A stretch of DNA of 64,000 bases from Streptomyces venezuelae (GTDB lineage: Bacteria > Actinomycetota > Actinomycetes > Streptomycetales > Streptomycetaceae), in NCBI RefSeq assembly GCF_008642315.1, contig NZ_CP029192.1:5146001-5210000 (forward strand). The letters run 5' to 3'. A model generated the notes under the pieces. That model ran no database searches. It saw only the letters and a list, made by a program, of their open reading frames with translations, and was not told the origin of the DNA. The translations under genes were made by a program, and so were the position numbers. Shown here piece by piece: positions 52,663-60,797 of the stretch. The stretch's first letter is position 1. Each line of letters starts with the position of its first letter.

Positions 52663-52794
52663 GGGCTGCTCCAAGTACGTGTTCTGACTCAGTACGAGTT
52701 AAGAGCGGCCTGTGCCCGGGCTGGTTCCGGCCCGACGATGTGAGTGTGAGCACATTCGGTGAAGCCAACGTGCCCTGTTGCAGGGCGATTTGGG

Positions 52795-53895
52795 CTACTT
52801 ACCCCGGTTGTTCCGACTGTCCTCCTGCTTCCCGTACAGCTCGACGTACGACGGGAAGATCCCGCCCGGCGTCTCCACGGAGTCCGCCGCCAGCATCGCC
52901 CGTGTGATCGCCTCCGTCACCAGGTCCGCGCCCGCAGCCAGGATCTCGTTGAGGGCGAGCGGGTTCCCGGCGGCCAGGGCGCGCTCGCCCGTCGCGAGGG
53001 CGAAGACCGTGTCGCCGTCGTTGAGGAGGTGGACGGGACGCACCGCGCGCGCCATGCCGTCGTGCGACGTGCCCGCCAGCTTCTGCGCCTGCGCCTTGGT
53101 GAGTTCGGCGTCCGTGGCGACCACGGCGAGGGTGGTGTTCAACGGCTGCGGCCCGTTCTGCGCCGCGGTCTCGGCGAGCCGCCGGTTCGCCTCCTCGTGC
53201 ACCTCGGGCGCCGGGTATCCGACCCGCCGCCCCCTGAAGTACTCCCCGTACAGCACCCCCGTCCCCGGGTCCACCGCCGACCCCGCGGCGTTCGCCACCG
53301 CCAGCGCGGCGACCGTGATCCCCGAGTCCAGGCGCACGCTCGCGCTGCCGACCCCGCCCTTGAACCTGCCGACCAGCGCACCCGTGCCCGCCCCCACGTT
53401 GCCCTCCACGACCGGCGTGAACGGCTCCTTGCGCGCGGCGTCCTCGACCGCGGCGCGGCCCGTCGCCGCGTCGGGGCGGGCCCTGAAGTCGCCGCCCCGG
53501 CCCAGGTCGAAGACGCAGGCGGCCGGGACGACGGGCACGACGTGCGTGGGGTCGGGGCCCACCCGCACGCCCCGCCCCCGCTCCTCCAGCCACGCCACGA
53601 CGCCGGACGCGGAGTCGAGGCCGTACGCACTGCCGCCCGTGAGGACGACCGCCTCGACGCGCTGCACCAGATTGCGCGGGTCGAGGGCGTCCGTCTCGCG
53701 CGTACCGGGCCCGCCGCCGCGTACATCCACGGCGGCGACGGCCCCGCCCTCGGGGGCGAGGACCACGGTGGTGCCGGTGAGCCGGCCGCCGCCGGTCCGT
53801 GTGGCGTGGCCGACCCGCAGGCCCGCGACATCGGTCAGGGAGTCGGACATCGGCCGGAACTCGGCTCCGACCGGACCAGCGGAAGCAGATGTCAT
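52795..53895 (-). CDS. P1/S58 family N-terminal-nucleophile peptidase
   Basis: A 366-residue self-cleaving hydrolase of the DmpA/NylC group (aminopeptidases and nylon-oligomer or cyclic-imide type hydrolases). Recognisable are VAGLRVGHATR at the N-terminus, GGSAYGLDSASGV, GNVGAGTGA and QPLNTTLAVVATDA. The Asn-Thr in the last motif is the expected autocleavage point, leaving Thr as nucleophile. No signal peptide is seen. It is 133 bp from the L,D-transpeptidase start on the same strand. Physiological substrate unknown. Confidence 0.88.
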   Translation of the reverse strand: MTSASAGPVGAEFRPMSDSLTDVAGLRVGHATRTGGGRLTGTTVVLAPEGGAVAAVDVRGGGPGTRETDALDPRNLVQRVEAVVLTGGSAYGLDSASGVVAWLEERGRGVRVGPDPTHVVPVVPAACVFDLGRGGDFRARPDAATGRAAVEDAARKEPFTPVVEGNVGAGTGALVGRFKGGVGSASVRLDSGITVAALAVANAAGSAVDPGTGVLYGEYFRGRRVGYPAPEVHEEANRRLAETAAQNGPQPLNTTLAVVATDAELTKAQAQKLAGTSHDGMARAVRPVHLLNDGDTVFALATGERALAAGNPLALNEILAAGADLVTEAITRAMLAADSVETPGGIFPSYVELYGKQEDSRNNRGK

Positions 53896-53920
53896 GAAGC
53901 AGGCGTACCACGCCCCGCCG

Positions 53921-55141
53921 TCACGAGCGCCGCGCCATCCGGGTGGTGAGCGTCACCCCCGTCGCGACGGTCGCCGCGGTGACAAGGCCCGCCACCAGCA
54001 CCGCCCAGCGGCCCGCGAACGTACTCGCGAGCACCGCCAAGGCGCTCACCGGCAGCACCAGTTGCTGCGCCACCCCCACCTTGAAGTAACGGGAGTGCAG
54101 CGCCCACACCGTCACCAGATAGAGCGCCGTCGGCACGGTCACCGCGGCGGACGCCGCCACCGTCGAGATGTGCGCCTCGCCCACGGCCTGTTCGACCGCC
54201 ACCTCGATCCCGGCCCCGATCGCCGCCGCCGAGCCCAGGATCACGTAGTGGCCGTAGCCCCACAGGAGCGCCTGACGGTTGCTCCGCAGGCGGCCGTGGA
54301 TGGGCACGACGAAGTAGATCCACCACGCGGCGAACACGATGAGCAGTCCGCCCGCCGCGATCGGCAGCAACTCGTCCAGCGCGTCGTTCTCCTTGATGCC
54401 CGACTTCACCGCGACGGTCGCCGCAGCGATGGTCTCGCCGAGCACGATGATGGTGAACAGCCCGTACCGCTCCGAGATGTGATGCGGGTGCCACGCCGTC
54501 GTGTACGCGTGCTCCGCGATGACCGGCACGCTCAGCTCCGCGACCGCCATGACGAGGAACAGCCAGGGCCTGCCGCCCTCCGGCAGGAACAGCAGCCCCG
54601 TCCAGCCGACCTGACAGATCAGCACGCCCGCCGCGTACCGCAGGGCCGTCCCGCGCTCCGCCCCCGTCGCCGCGCGCGCGACGCGCAGCCACTGCGTGGT
54701 GAGGGCGATCCGCATGATCAGGTAGCCGAGCCAGACCAGCAGGAAGTTGTGGTCCTCGAAGGCCCGCGAGACCCCGGCGGCGAAGACCAGGACACCGGCG
54801 ATCTGGATCAGCGTCACCACGCGGTACAGCGCGTCGTCGTTGTCGTACGCCGAGGCGAACCACGAGAAGTTGACCCAGGCCCAGAACATCGCGAAGAAGA
54901 GCATCGCGTAGTTGAGGATGCCCTCGCCCACGTGTCCCTCGGCGACGGCATGCACCAGCTCGGCACCGGCCTGCGCCACCGCCACGACGAAGCACAGGTC
55001 GAAGAAGAGCTCCAGCGGTGTCGCCGCGCGATGCTCCTCGTCGCGGCCGCGGGCCAGGAGCGGCCGCAATGGTTTGGTGAAGGGCGAGGCGGGCGAGGCG
55101 GGCGAGCCGGGCGAGCCGGGTGAGGCGGGTGAGCTGGTCAT
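53921..55141 (-). CDS. Low-temperature-requirement A (LtrA) family membrane protein
   Basis: A 406-residue membrane protein with about 10 to 12 helices. The family motif ATPLELFFDLCFVVAVAQ is at about residue 42, followed by FFAMFWAWVNFSWFAS, and ISERYGLFTIIVLGE in the middle, all LtrA hallmarks. LtrA proteins are widespread, but their transport or enzymatic role is unclear. The N-terminus is a Ser/Pro repeat (SPGSPGSPASPASP) encoded by 9-nt units. ATG at 55141 has GGAGG close upstream. The gene shares its strand with the chelatase gene 33 bp away. Confidence 0.88.
   Translation of the reverse strand: MTSSPASPGSPGSPASPASPFTKPLRPLLARGRDEEHRAATPLELFFDLCFVVAVAQAGAELVHAVAEGHVGEGILNYAMLFFAMFWAWVNFSWFASAYDNDDALYRVVTLIQIAGVLVFAAGVSRAFEDHNFLLVWLGYLIMRIALTTQWLRVARAATGAERGTALRYAAGVLICQVGWTGLLFLPEGGRPWLFLVMAVAELSVPVIAEHAYTTAWHPHHISERYGLFTIIVLGETIAAATVAVKSGIKENDALDELLPIAAGGLLIVFAAWWIYFVVPIHGRLRSNRQALLWGYGHYVILGSAAAIGAGIEVAVEQAVGEAHISTVAASAAVTVPTALYLVTVWALHSRYFKVGVAQQLVLPVSALAVLASTFAGRWAVLVAGLVTAATVATGVTLTTRMARRS
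55079..55141 (-). repeat. 9-bp tandem repeat encoding the Ser/Pro tail of LtrA
   Basis: GGCGAGGCG / GGCGAGCCG-like 9-bp units recur six times on the plus strand from 55085 and code for (Ser-Pro-Gly/Ala). Candidate length-variable tract that keeps the frame. Confidence 0.6.
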
Positions 55142-55173
55142 GTCCTCCAGGACAACAGAGGGAGTGCGCCGAA

Positions 55174-55899
55174 TCAGGCTGCGGCGCCGAGCCGCACGAC
55201 AGGGCCACCCGGGCGATGCAAAGCGCTCTCGTACCGGCGCAGGACCAGCCTCGCGATCTCGGGGTGATCGGCGATCGGGTCGGCCACCGCGTCGGCCCCG
55301 GCTTCGGCGAGCGCCGTCGCGAACCGCCCCGGCGCCAGCAGATGCGCGGCCACCGCCACGTTCCGATACCCGGCACCCCGCAACCGCGCCACCGCCTCCG
55401 GCACGGTGGGCCCGGCCGACGAGCAGTACGCCCCGCACACCGGCACCCCGCGCAGCAGCTGTCGCAGCTGCCGGACGGCGACCCGCGCCCCGCCGTTGCC
55501 CCCGGGCCGCGACGAGCCGGCGGCCGCGAGGACCACGGCGTCGGCCCGCACGCCCGCCCGTCGCTCCGCCTGCTGAAGCCGGTCGCGCAGCGCGAGCGCC
55601 ACGGCATGGTCGCCGCTGAGCCCGTCGGTGAGCAGGCAGTGTCCGGCGTGGCGGTGGACGACGGTGGGGATGTCGACCGTGCGGTGGTAACCGTCGCCGA
55701 GGAGGAGGGGCACGACGACGGCGCCGTCCCGCAGCACCTCGGCGAGGGAGGGGGCCTGGTGGTCGAGGTGGCCGAGGGCGGGCCGCACCCCGCCGAGCTC
55801 CTCGACCCGGTCGCAGAGCCGCTCCAGCGTGAACGCGGCACCGGGCGCCGCACTGCCGTGCACGGCGAGCACCAGCGCTGGAACTGTGTCAGGTCGCAC
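55174..55899 (-). CDS. Sirohydrochlorin chelatase (CbiX/SirB type)
   Basis: A 241-residue enzyme that inserts iron into sirohydrochlorin to give siroheme, the prosthetic group of NirB next door. Two CbiX-like halves are seen: ALVLAVHGSA (metal His), VVVPLLLGDGYHRTVDIP (second metal His) and in the second half VVLAAAGSSRPGG and VAVAAHLLAPGRFATAL (His). Bacterial siroheme chelatases of this form are usually named sirohydrochlorin ferrochelatase. GTG at 55899 follows GGGTGG; an in-frame start at 55911 is equally possible. It is divergent from nirB, supporting a siroheme-supply role. Confidence 0.85.
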   Translation of the reverse strand: MRPDTVPALVLAVHGSAAPGAAFTLERLCDRVEELGGVRPALGHLDHQAPSLAEVLRDGAVVVPLLLGDGYHRTVDIPTVVHRHAGHCLLTDGLSGDHAVALALRDRLQQAERRAGVRADAVVLAAAGSSRPGGNGGARVAVRQLRQLLRGVPVCGAYCSSAGPTVPEAVARLRGAGYRNVAVAAHLLAPGRFATALAEAGADAVADPIADHPEIARLVLRRYESALHRPGGPVVRLGAAA

Positions 55900-56088
55900 T
55901 GTCCACCCCACCCGGAGCCGCAGAACTCAGGACCACGGCGAGCAGGCCCGGGGCGGGACAGTGGTGTCGTCGCACGCCCGCCCCGGAAACCGCATCGCGG
56001 CGGGCTGCGGTGGTGGTCGGGAGGCAGCCCGTCGTTCACGACGCTATGCCCGCGCCCCACGGGCCGACACCGCCAAAAGCCCTGTCCA

Positions 56089-56108
56089 TGAGGGACGTTG
56101 GGCCCGGT
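56089..56108. promoter_or_regulatory. DosR-like box upstream of nirB
   Basis: The core GGGACGTTGGGCCC (56092-56105) matches 11 of 14 positions of GGGACTWWAGTCCC. It lies about 120 bp before the nirB ATG. The remaining part of the 326-bp gap 55900-56225 also has GGTCGGGACC at 56110-56119, repeated exactly before narK (59081-59090), and a long palindrome at 56121. Confidence 0.5.
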
Positions 56109-56120
56109 CGGTCGGGACCT

Positions 56121-56144
56121 TGGCGGCACGGCGCCGTGCCGCCA
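56121..56144. promoter_or_regulatory. 24-bp perfect palindrome upstream of nirB
   Basis: TGGCGGCACGGC followed directly by its complement, without a loop, 82 bp before the nirB start. As DNA it is a symmetric operator candidate; as RNA it would form a hairpin in a leader. It is next to the DosR-like box. Confidence 0.6.
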
Positions 56145-56225
56145 CCGGCCTACCGTCGGAGAGAAGATCCCCTCCCCGGGGCCGCCCGGCAGGGGATTCC
56201 CTCTGCGCGACGGAGTGTGACTCCC

Positions 56226-58976
56226 ATGACCCAGAACCTGGTGCTCATCGGCCACGGAATGGTGGGGCACCGTTTCCTGGAGACACTCGCGGAGCGCGAC
56301 GCGCTCGCCGGTCCCACGGCCCCGGACGGCCCGGGCTGGCAGGTGACCGTGCTCGCCGAGGAGGACAGGCCCGCGTACGACCGGGTCCACCTCTCCTCCG
56401 CCTTCACCGGCGCCACCGACGCGGAACTCGCCCTGTGCGACACCGGGTTCATCGCCCGCCACGGCATCGACCTGCGGCTCGGCGACCCCGCAGAGCGCAT
56501 CGACACCGCGGCCCGCACGGTCACCACGACATCCGGCGCCACCGTCCCCTATGACGTCCTGGTCATCGCCACCGGCTCCTACCCCTTCGTGCCGCCCATC
56601 CAGGGCGCCGACGCGACCGGCTGCTTCACCTACCGCACCCTGTACGACGTCGAGACCCTCTCCGCGTACGCCTCCGCGGAGACCCGGACCACGGGCGTCG
56701 TCATCGGCGGCGGACTCCTCGGCCTGGAGGCCGCGGGCGCCCTGCGCACCCTCGGACTCCGCACTCATGTCGTCGAGTTCGCGCCCCGGCTCATGCCGCT
56801 CCAGGTCGACGACGGAGGCTCCGCCGCCCTGCGGGCCACCATCGAATCGATGGGCGTGTCCGTGCACACCGGTGTCGGGGCGAGCCGGGTCGACATGGAC
56901 GAGGAGGGAGCCGTGCGCGCGCTGTGCCTGAGCGACGGCCGCACCCTCGACACCGACGTCGTCGTCTTCTCCGCCGGCGTACGCCCCCGGGACCGCCTCG
57001 CCCGTGAGGCGGGCCTCGTCGTGGGGGACCGGGGCGGCATCGTCGTCGACGAGCACTGCCGAACCACCGACCCCTTCGTCTACGCGATCGGCGAGTGCGC
57101 CCAGGGTGCCGACGGCCGCGTCTACGGTCTGGTGGCCCCCGGCTACCAGATGGCCGAGGCGGCCGCCGACGCCCTCGCCGGGGACGGCACCGCCGTCTTC
57201 ACCGGGGCCGACACCTCCACCAAGCTGAAGCTGATGGGCGCCGACGTCGCCTCCTTCGGCGACCCGTTCGCGCCCGAGGGCGCGGAGGGCGGCGCCGTGT
57301 CCGTCGTCTTCTCCGACACCCGCGAGGGCGTCTACAAAAAGCTGCTGCTCGGGCCCGAGGGGCAGCTGCTCGGCGGCATCCTCGTCGGCGACGCAGAGGC
57401 CTACGGCACCCTGAAGCCGCACGCCGGCCGCCCCCTGCCGGCACCTCCCGAGGCATACGTCCTGCCCGCCACCGGCGTGGAACTCCCGGGCGCCGACACC
57501 CTGCCCGACGACGCCGTCGTCTGCAGCTGCCACAACGTCACCAAAGGCGCCGTCCGCGCCGCCGTCGCCGAGAACTCCCTCACCGACATCGGCGGCATCA
57601 AGCGGTGCACCAAGGCAGGAACGGGCTGTGGCGGCTGTCTCTCCACCCTGCAGTCCGTGCTCGACGCGGAGCTCACCGCCGCCGGGGTCGAGCGGCCGAA
57701 GGGTTTGTGCGAACACTTCGCGCTGACGCGCGCAGAGATCTACGAGACGGTCCGCACCGAGCACATCCGCTCGTTCGCCGAGCTGATGCGCAAGCACGGC
57801 CTGGGCGGCGAGGGCTGCACCGTCTGCAAGCCGGTCGTCGGGAACGTCCTCGGCACCCTCGCCCCCGAACTGGGACTCGGCCACGTCCTGGACGGCGAGC
57901 AGGCCGCACTCCAGGACTCCAACGACGTCTTCCTCGCCAACCTCCAGAAGGACGGCACCTACTCCGTCGTCCCTCGCGTCCCCGGCGGCGAGATCACCCC
58001 CGCCCAGCTCATCGCGATCGGTGAGGTCGCCCGCGACTTCGACCTCTACACGAAGATCACCGGCGGTCAGCGCATCGACCTCTTCGGCGCCCGCGCGGAC
58101 CAGCTCCCCGCCATATGGCGCCGCCTGGTCGCCGTCGGCCTGGAGTCCGGCCACGCCTACGGAAAGTCCCTGCGCACGGTGAAGTCCTGCGTCGGCGCGA
58201 AGTTCTGCCGGTTCGGGCAGGGCGACTCCGTGCAGCTCGCCATCGACCTGGAGCTGCGCTACCGCGGCCTGCGCACCCCCCACAAGATCAAGGGCGGCGT
58301 CTCCGGATGCCTGCGCGAGTGCGCCGAGGCCCGCGGCAAGGACATCGGCGTCATCGCCACGGCCAACGGCTGGAACCTCTACGTCGGCGGCAACGGCGGC
58401 ACCCGCCCGCGCCACGCCGATCTCCTCGCCGCCGACCTGACCACCGCCGAACTTCTCCGCCTCGTCGACCGGTTCCTCATGTACTACCTGCGCACCGGCG
58501 AGCGCCTGGAGCGCACCGCGCCGTGGTTCGAGCGCATCGGCGGCCTCGACCACCTGAAGGCCGTCCTGATCGACGACTCGCTCGGCATCTGCGGCGAACT
58601 GGAGGCCCAGATGGACCGCCACGCGGCGGCCTACCGTGACGAGTGGCAGGCGGTCCTCGCGGACCCGCAGGCGCTTGCCCGCTTCGAGCAGCACCTCGCG
58701 CAGCCGTCTCCCGAGTTCCTGGAGCCGGGCCGCGGCCGGGCGGCAGTGCTGCCCGACGGCACCGAGGCAGCGCTGTTCAAGGACGGCGAAGGGCGGGTGT
58801 ACGCCGTCGGCAACCGTGACCCGTTCTCGGGGGCCGACGTGATCGCCCACGGCATCCTCGGCACCCGCGGCGGCCGCACCGTCGTGGCCTCGCCGATGTA
58901 CAAGCAGGAATTCGACCTGCGGACCGGGGAGTGCCTGGACGACCCGTCGGTCCGGCTGCCGGTCCACGAGGTCTGA
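56226..58976 (+). CDS. nirB: Assimilatory-type nitrite reductase NirB with fused NirD-like domain
   Basis: A 916-residue enzyme reducing nitrite to ammonium with NAD(P)H. In order: an FAD/NADH oxidoreductase domain (VLIGHGMVGHRF; GGGLLGLEAAG), a [2Fe-2S] BFD-like region (C433/C435 in VVCSCHNVT, GCGGCL), and the siroheme-4Fe4S domain with C655-x5-C661 and C695-x3-C699. The C-terminal 85 residues (GRAAVLPDGTEAALFKDG...ASPMYKQEFDLRTGEC) are a Rieske-like NirD module without cluster ligands, so the usual separate small subunit is fused. ATG 56226 follows GGAG. Divergent from the siroheme chelatase. Confidence 0.93.
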   Translation: MTQNLVLIGHGMVGHRFLETLAERDALAGPTAPDGPGWQVTVLAEEDRPAYDRVHLSSAFTGATDAELALCDTGFIARHGIDLRLGDPAERIDTAARTVTTTSGATVPYDVLVIATGSYPFVPPIQGADATGCFTYRTLYDVETLSAYASAETRTTGVVIGGGLLGLEAAGALRTLGLRTHVVEFAPRLMPLQVDDGGSAALRATIESMGVSVHTGVGASRVDMDEEGAVRALCLSDGRTLDTDVVVFSAGVRPRDRLAREAGLVVGDRGGIVVDEHCRTTDPFVYAIGECAQGADGRVYGLVAPGYQMAEAAADALAGDGTAVFTGADTSTKLKLMGADVASFGDPFAPEGAEGGAVSVVFSDTREGVYKKLLLGPEGQLLGGILVGDAEAYGTLKPHAGRPLPAPPEAYVLPATGVELPGADTLPDDAVVCSCHNVTKGAVRAAVAENSLTDIGGIKRCTKAGTGCGGCLSTLQSVLDAELTAAGVERPKGLCEHFALTRAEIYETVRTEHIRSFAELMRKHGLGGEGCTVCKPVVGNVLGTLAPELGLGHVLDGEQAALQDSNDVFLANLQKDGTYSVVPRVPGGEITPAQLIAIGEVARDFDLYTKITGGQRIDLFGARADQLPAIWRRLVAVGLESGHAYGKSLRTVKSCVGAKFCRFGQGDSVQLAIDLELRYRGLRTPHKIKGGVSGCLRECAEARGKDIGVIATANGWNLYVGGNGGTRPRHADLLAADLTTAELLRLVDRFLMYYLRTGERLERTAPWFERIGGLDHLKAVLIDDSLGICGELEAQMDRHAAAYRDEWQAVLADPQALARFEQHLAQPSPEFLEPGRGRAAVLPDGTEAALFKDGEGRVYAVGNRDPFSGADVIAHGILGTRGGRTVVASPMYKQEFDLRTGECLDDPSVRLPVHEV

Positions 58977-59000
58977 AGTCCCCCCGCTTTTGCGGACTTC
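58975..59000 (+). terminator. Hairpin after nirB
   Basis: GAAGTC (58975-58980) pairs with GACTTC (58995-59000), with inner CGC-TTTT-GCG; four C residues bulge on one side. It begins one base before the nirB stop ends and may limit read-through into narK. Confidence 0.45.
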
Positions 59001-59111
59001 GGCCCGGTCGGGAGGTGTCCTCCGCCTCTGCTCCCGGCCGCCCGTAAGTCGGAAGGTGGACATGTCAGGCCCCGAAGCAAGGTCGGGACCCTGAGCGAAC
59101 GGGAACCCAAC

Positions 59112-60545
59112 ATGAGATCGCCTGCCGCCCAAGCAGCGCCCACCGCGCCCACGGCCACGTCGTACGACCCCGGGCAGTACCGGCCCGGCAAGACCATCAC
59201 CGACTGGGAGCCGGAGAACGAACTCTTCTGGAAGTCCACCGGCAAGAAGGTCGCCGCCCGCAACCTGTGGATCGCGGTCCCCGCCCTGCTGGTGGCGTTC
59301 GTGGTCTGGCAGGTGTGGTCGGTGACGGCGACCAACCTGAAGGACGTCGGCTTCGGCTTCTCCACCTCCCAGCTGTTCTGGCTGACGGCGGTCCCGGGCC
59401 TGACGGGCGGCACGGCCCGCATCTTCTACACCTTCCTCGGCCCGATGATCGGGCAGCGTCGCTTCACCGCGCTCTCCACCCTGGTCCTGGTCGTCCCGCT
59501 GATCTGGCTCGGCATCGCGGTCCAGAATCCCGACACCTCGTACGGCGTGATGATCGCCATCGCGGCCCTCTGCGGCATCGGCGGCGCGAACTTCGCCTCG
59601 TCGCTCGCCAACATCGGCTTCTTCTTCCCGAAGAAGGACAAGGGCAACGCGACCGGCATCAACGGCGGCCTGGGCAACCTCGGTGTCTCCGTCGTCCAGC
59701 TGCTCACCCCCATCGTCATCACCAGCTCGGTCATCGCGGTCGGTTCGGCCCAGCACAAGGCCGACGGCACACCGGTCTGGCTGCAGAACGCGGCGTTCCT
59801 GTGGGTGCCGGTCCTGGTGATCCTGGCCGCCGTCGCCTGGTTCGGCCAGAACGACCTCAAGGTGGCGTCGACCCCCTTCAGCCAGCAGAAGATCATCTTC
59901 AAGCGCAAGCACAACTGGCTGATGACCTGGCTCTACGTCGGAACCTTCGGCTCCTTCATCGGCTTCGCCGCGGCCCTGCCGATGCTCATCAAGACCACCT
60001 TCACCCCGATCGACGCGGCCTACTCCGCGGCCACCTACGCCTGGATGGGCCCGGCCGTGGGCGCGCTCGCCCGCTGGGCCGGCGGCTGGATCGCCGACAA
60101 GATCGGCGGCGCGAGGGTCACCATCATCTCGTTCGTCGGCATGGCGCTCTCGATCATCGGCGTCATCAACTTCCTCCCGTCCGGCGGCGACGACGGCAAC
60201 TTCTGGGGCTTCTTCGCCTGCTTCCTGCTCGCGTTCTTCTTCTCGGGCATCGGCAACGGCTCCACGTTCCGCCAGATCCCGGTGATCTTCCGCAACCAGC
60301 ACCTGAAGGGCCTGTCCGAGGGCACGCCCGAGTACGCGAAGGCGCTGAAGCAGTCGGAGATGGAGGCGGGCGCCGTCACCGGCTTCACCTCCGCCATCGC
60401 GGCGTACGGGTTCTTCTTCATCCCGGCGATGTTCGCCAACTTCGCCGTCACCAGCGCGATGTGGGGCTTCGTGGCCTTCTACGTCAGCTGCATCGCGGTC
60501 GCCTGGTGGTTCTACGCCCGCAAGGGCGCCGAGTCGCCCAGCTGA
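59112..60545 (+). CDS. narK: Nitrate/nitrite transporter, NarK type
   Basis: A 477-residue MFS transporter for nitrate or nitrite with about 12 helices. An N-terminal cytoplasmic stretch of about 55 residues (DWEPENELFWKSTGKK) is followed by the first helices. NarK nitrate-signature motifs are GGANFASSLANIGFFFPKK and GIGNGSTFRQIPVIF, both Gly-rich with conserved Asn. ATG at 59112 lies 21 bp after GGTCGGGACC, a motif shared with the nirB upstream region. It probably works with NirB. No nar nitrate reductase is in the window. Confidence 0.92.
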   Translation: MRSPAAQAAPTAPTATSYDPGQYRPGKTITDWEPENELFWKSTGKKVAARNLWIAVPALLVAFVVWQVWSVTATNLKDVGFGFSTSQLFWLTAVPGLTGGTARIFYTFLGPMIGQRRFTALSTLVLVVPLIWLGIAVQNPDTSYGVMIAIAALCGIGGANFASSLANIGFFFPKKDKGNATGINGGLGNLGVSVVQLLTPIVITSSVIAVGSAQHKADGTPVWLQNAAFLWVPVLVILAAVAWFGQNDLKVASTPFSQQKIIFKRKHNWLMTWLYVGTFGSFIGFAAALPMLIKTTFTPIDAAYSAATYAWMGPAVGALARWAGGWIADKIGGARVTIISFVGMALSIIGVINFLPSGGDDGNFWGFFACFLLAFFFSGIGNGSTFRQIPVIFRNQHLKGLSEGTPEYAKALKQSEMEAGAVTGFTSAIAAYGFFFIPAMFANFAVTSAMWGFVAFYVSCIAVAWWFYARKGAESPS

Positions 60546-60563
60546 CGCCTGGCTCCACACCCT

Positions 60564-60602
60564 CTTCCCGGTCGCTCCGTACCACGGAGCGGCCGGGAAT
60601 TT
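60564..60602 (+). terminator. Intrinsic terminator after narK
   Basis: A 15-bp stem with one G-T pair (TTCCCGGTCGCTCCG, 60564-60578; CGGAGCGGCCGGGAA, 60584-60598) followed by TTTCTT. This is one of the few in the window with a U-tract. Confidence 0.75.
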
Positions 60603-60622
60603 CTTGTGAATGGATTCACAAG
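60603..60622. promoter_or_regulatory. CRP/FNR-type operator upstream of pflB
   Basis: CTTGTGAATGGATTCACAAG is a perfect 20-bp palindrome containing TGTGA-N6-TCACA (60605-60620), the exact CRP-family consensus. It is about 180 bp before the pflB ATG. In Streptomyces, Crp recognises a shorter GTG-N8-CAC form, which this contains. The binder is not certain. Confidence 0.7.
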
Positions 60623-60629
60623 CGAACTT

Positions 60630-60643
60630 AGGTCCAAAGTCCC
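60630..60643. promoter_or_regulatory. Second DosR-like half-matching box upstream of pflB
   Basis: AGGTCCAAAGTCCC agrees with GGGACTWWAGTCCC at 11 of 14 positions, the right half AAGTCCC being complete. It lies 8 bp after the CRP-type palindrome. Confidence 0.4.
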
Positions 60644-60695
60644 GCAAGAAATGCCAGGTCAGGGCAGGTGTGCGGGTTCCAGCTCGAAGGAATCG

Positions 60696-60710
60696 GGGAC
60701 CATCGGTCCC
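60696..60710. promoter_or_regulatory. GGGACC-ATC-GGTCCC palindrome upstream of pflB
   Basis: Perfect 6-bp arms, similar to the DosR box but with a spacer one base longer. It is about 90 bp before the ATG at 60798, and likely the main oxygen- or NO-responsive element of pflB. Confidence 0.55.
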
Positions 60711-60797
60711 TGATCGAGGACCATTGCCGACCCTTTGATCGATCACACAGGAGTGGAATGGAGGTGTACCGAAGAAGCGATACGGAAGGTGCGGGTC

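Noticed and set aside
55912..56225. Possible small gene before nirB
   Set aside because: The long reading through this gap lacks a start with a ribosome site; the stretch is better explained as a regulatory region.
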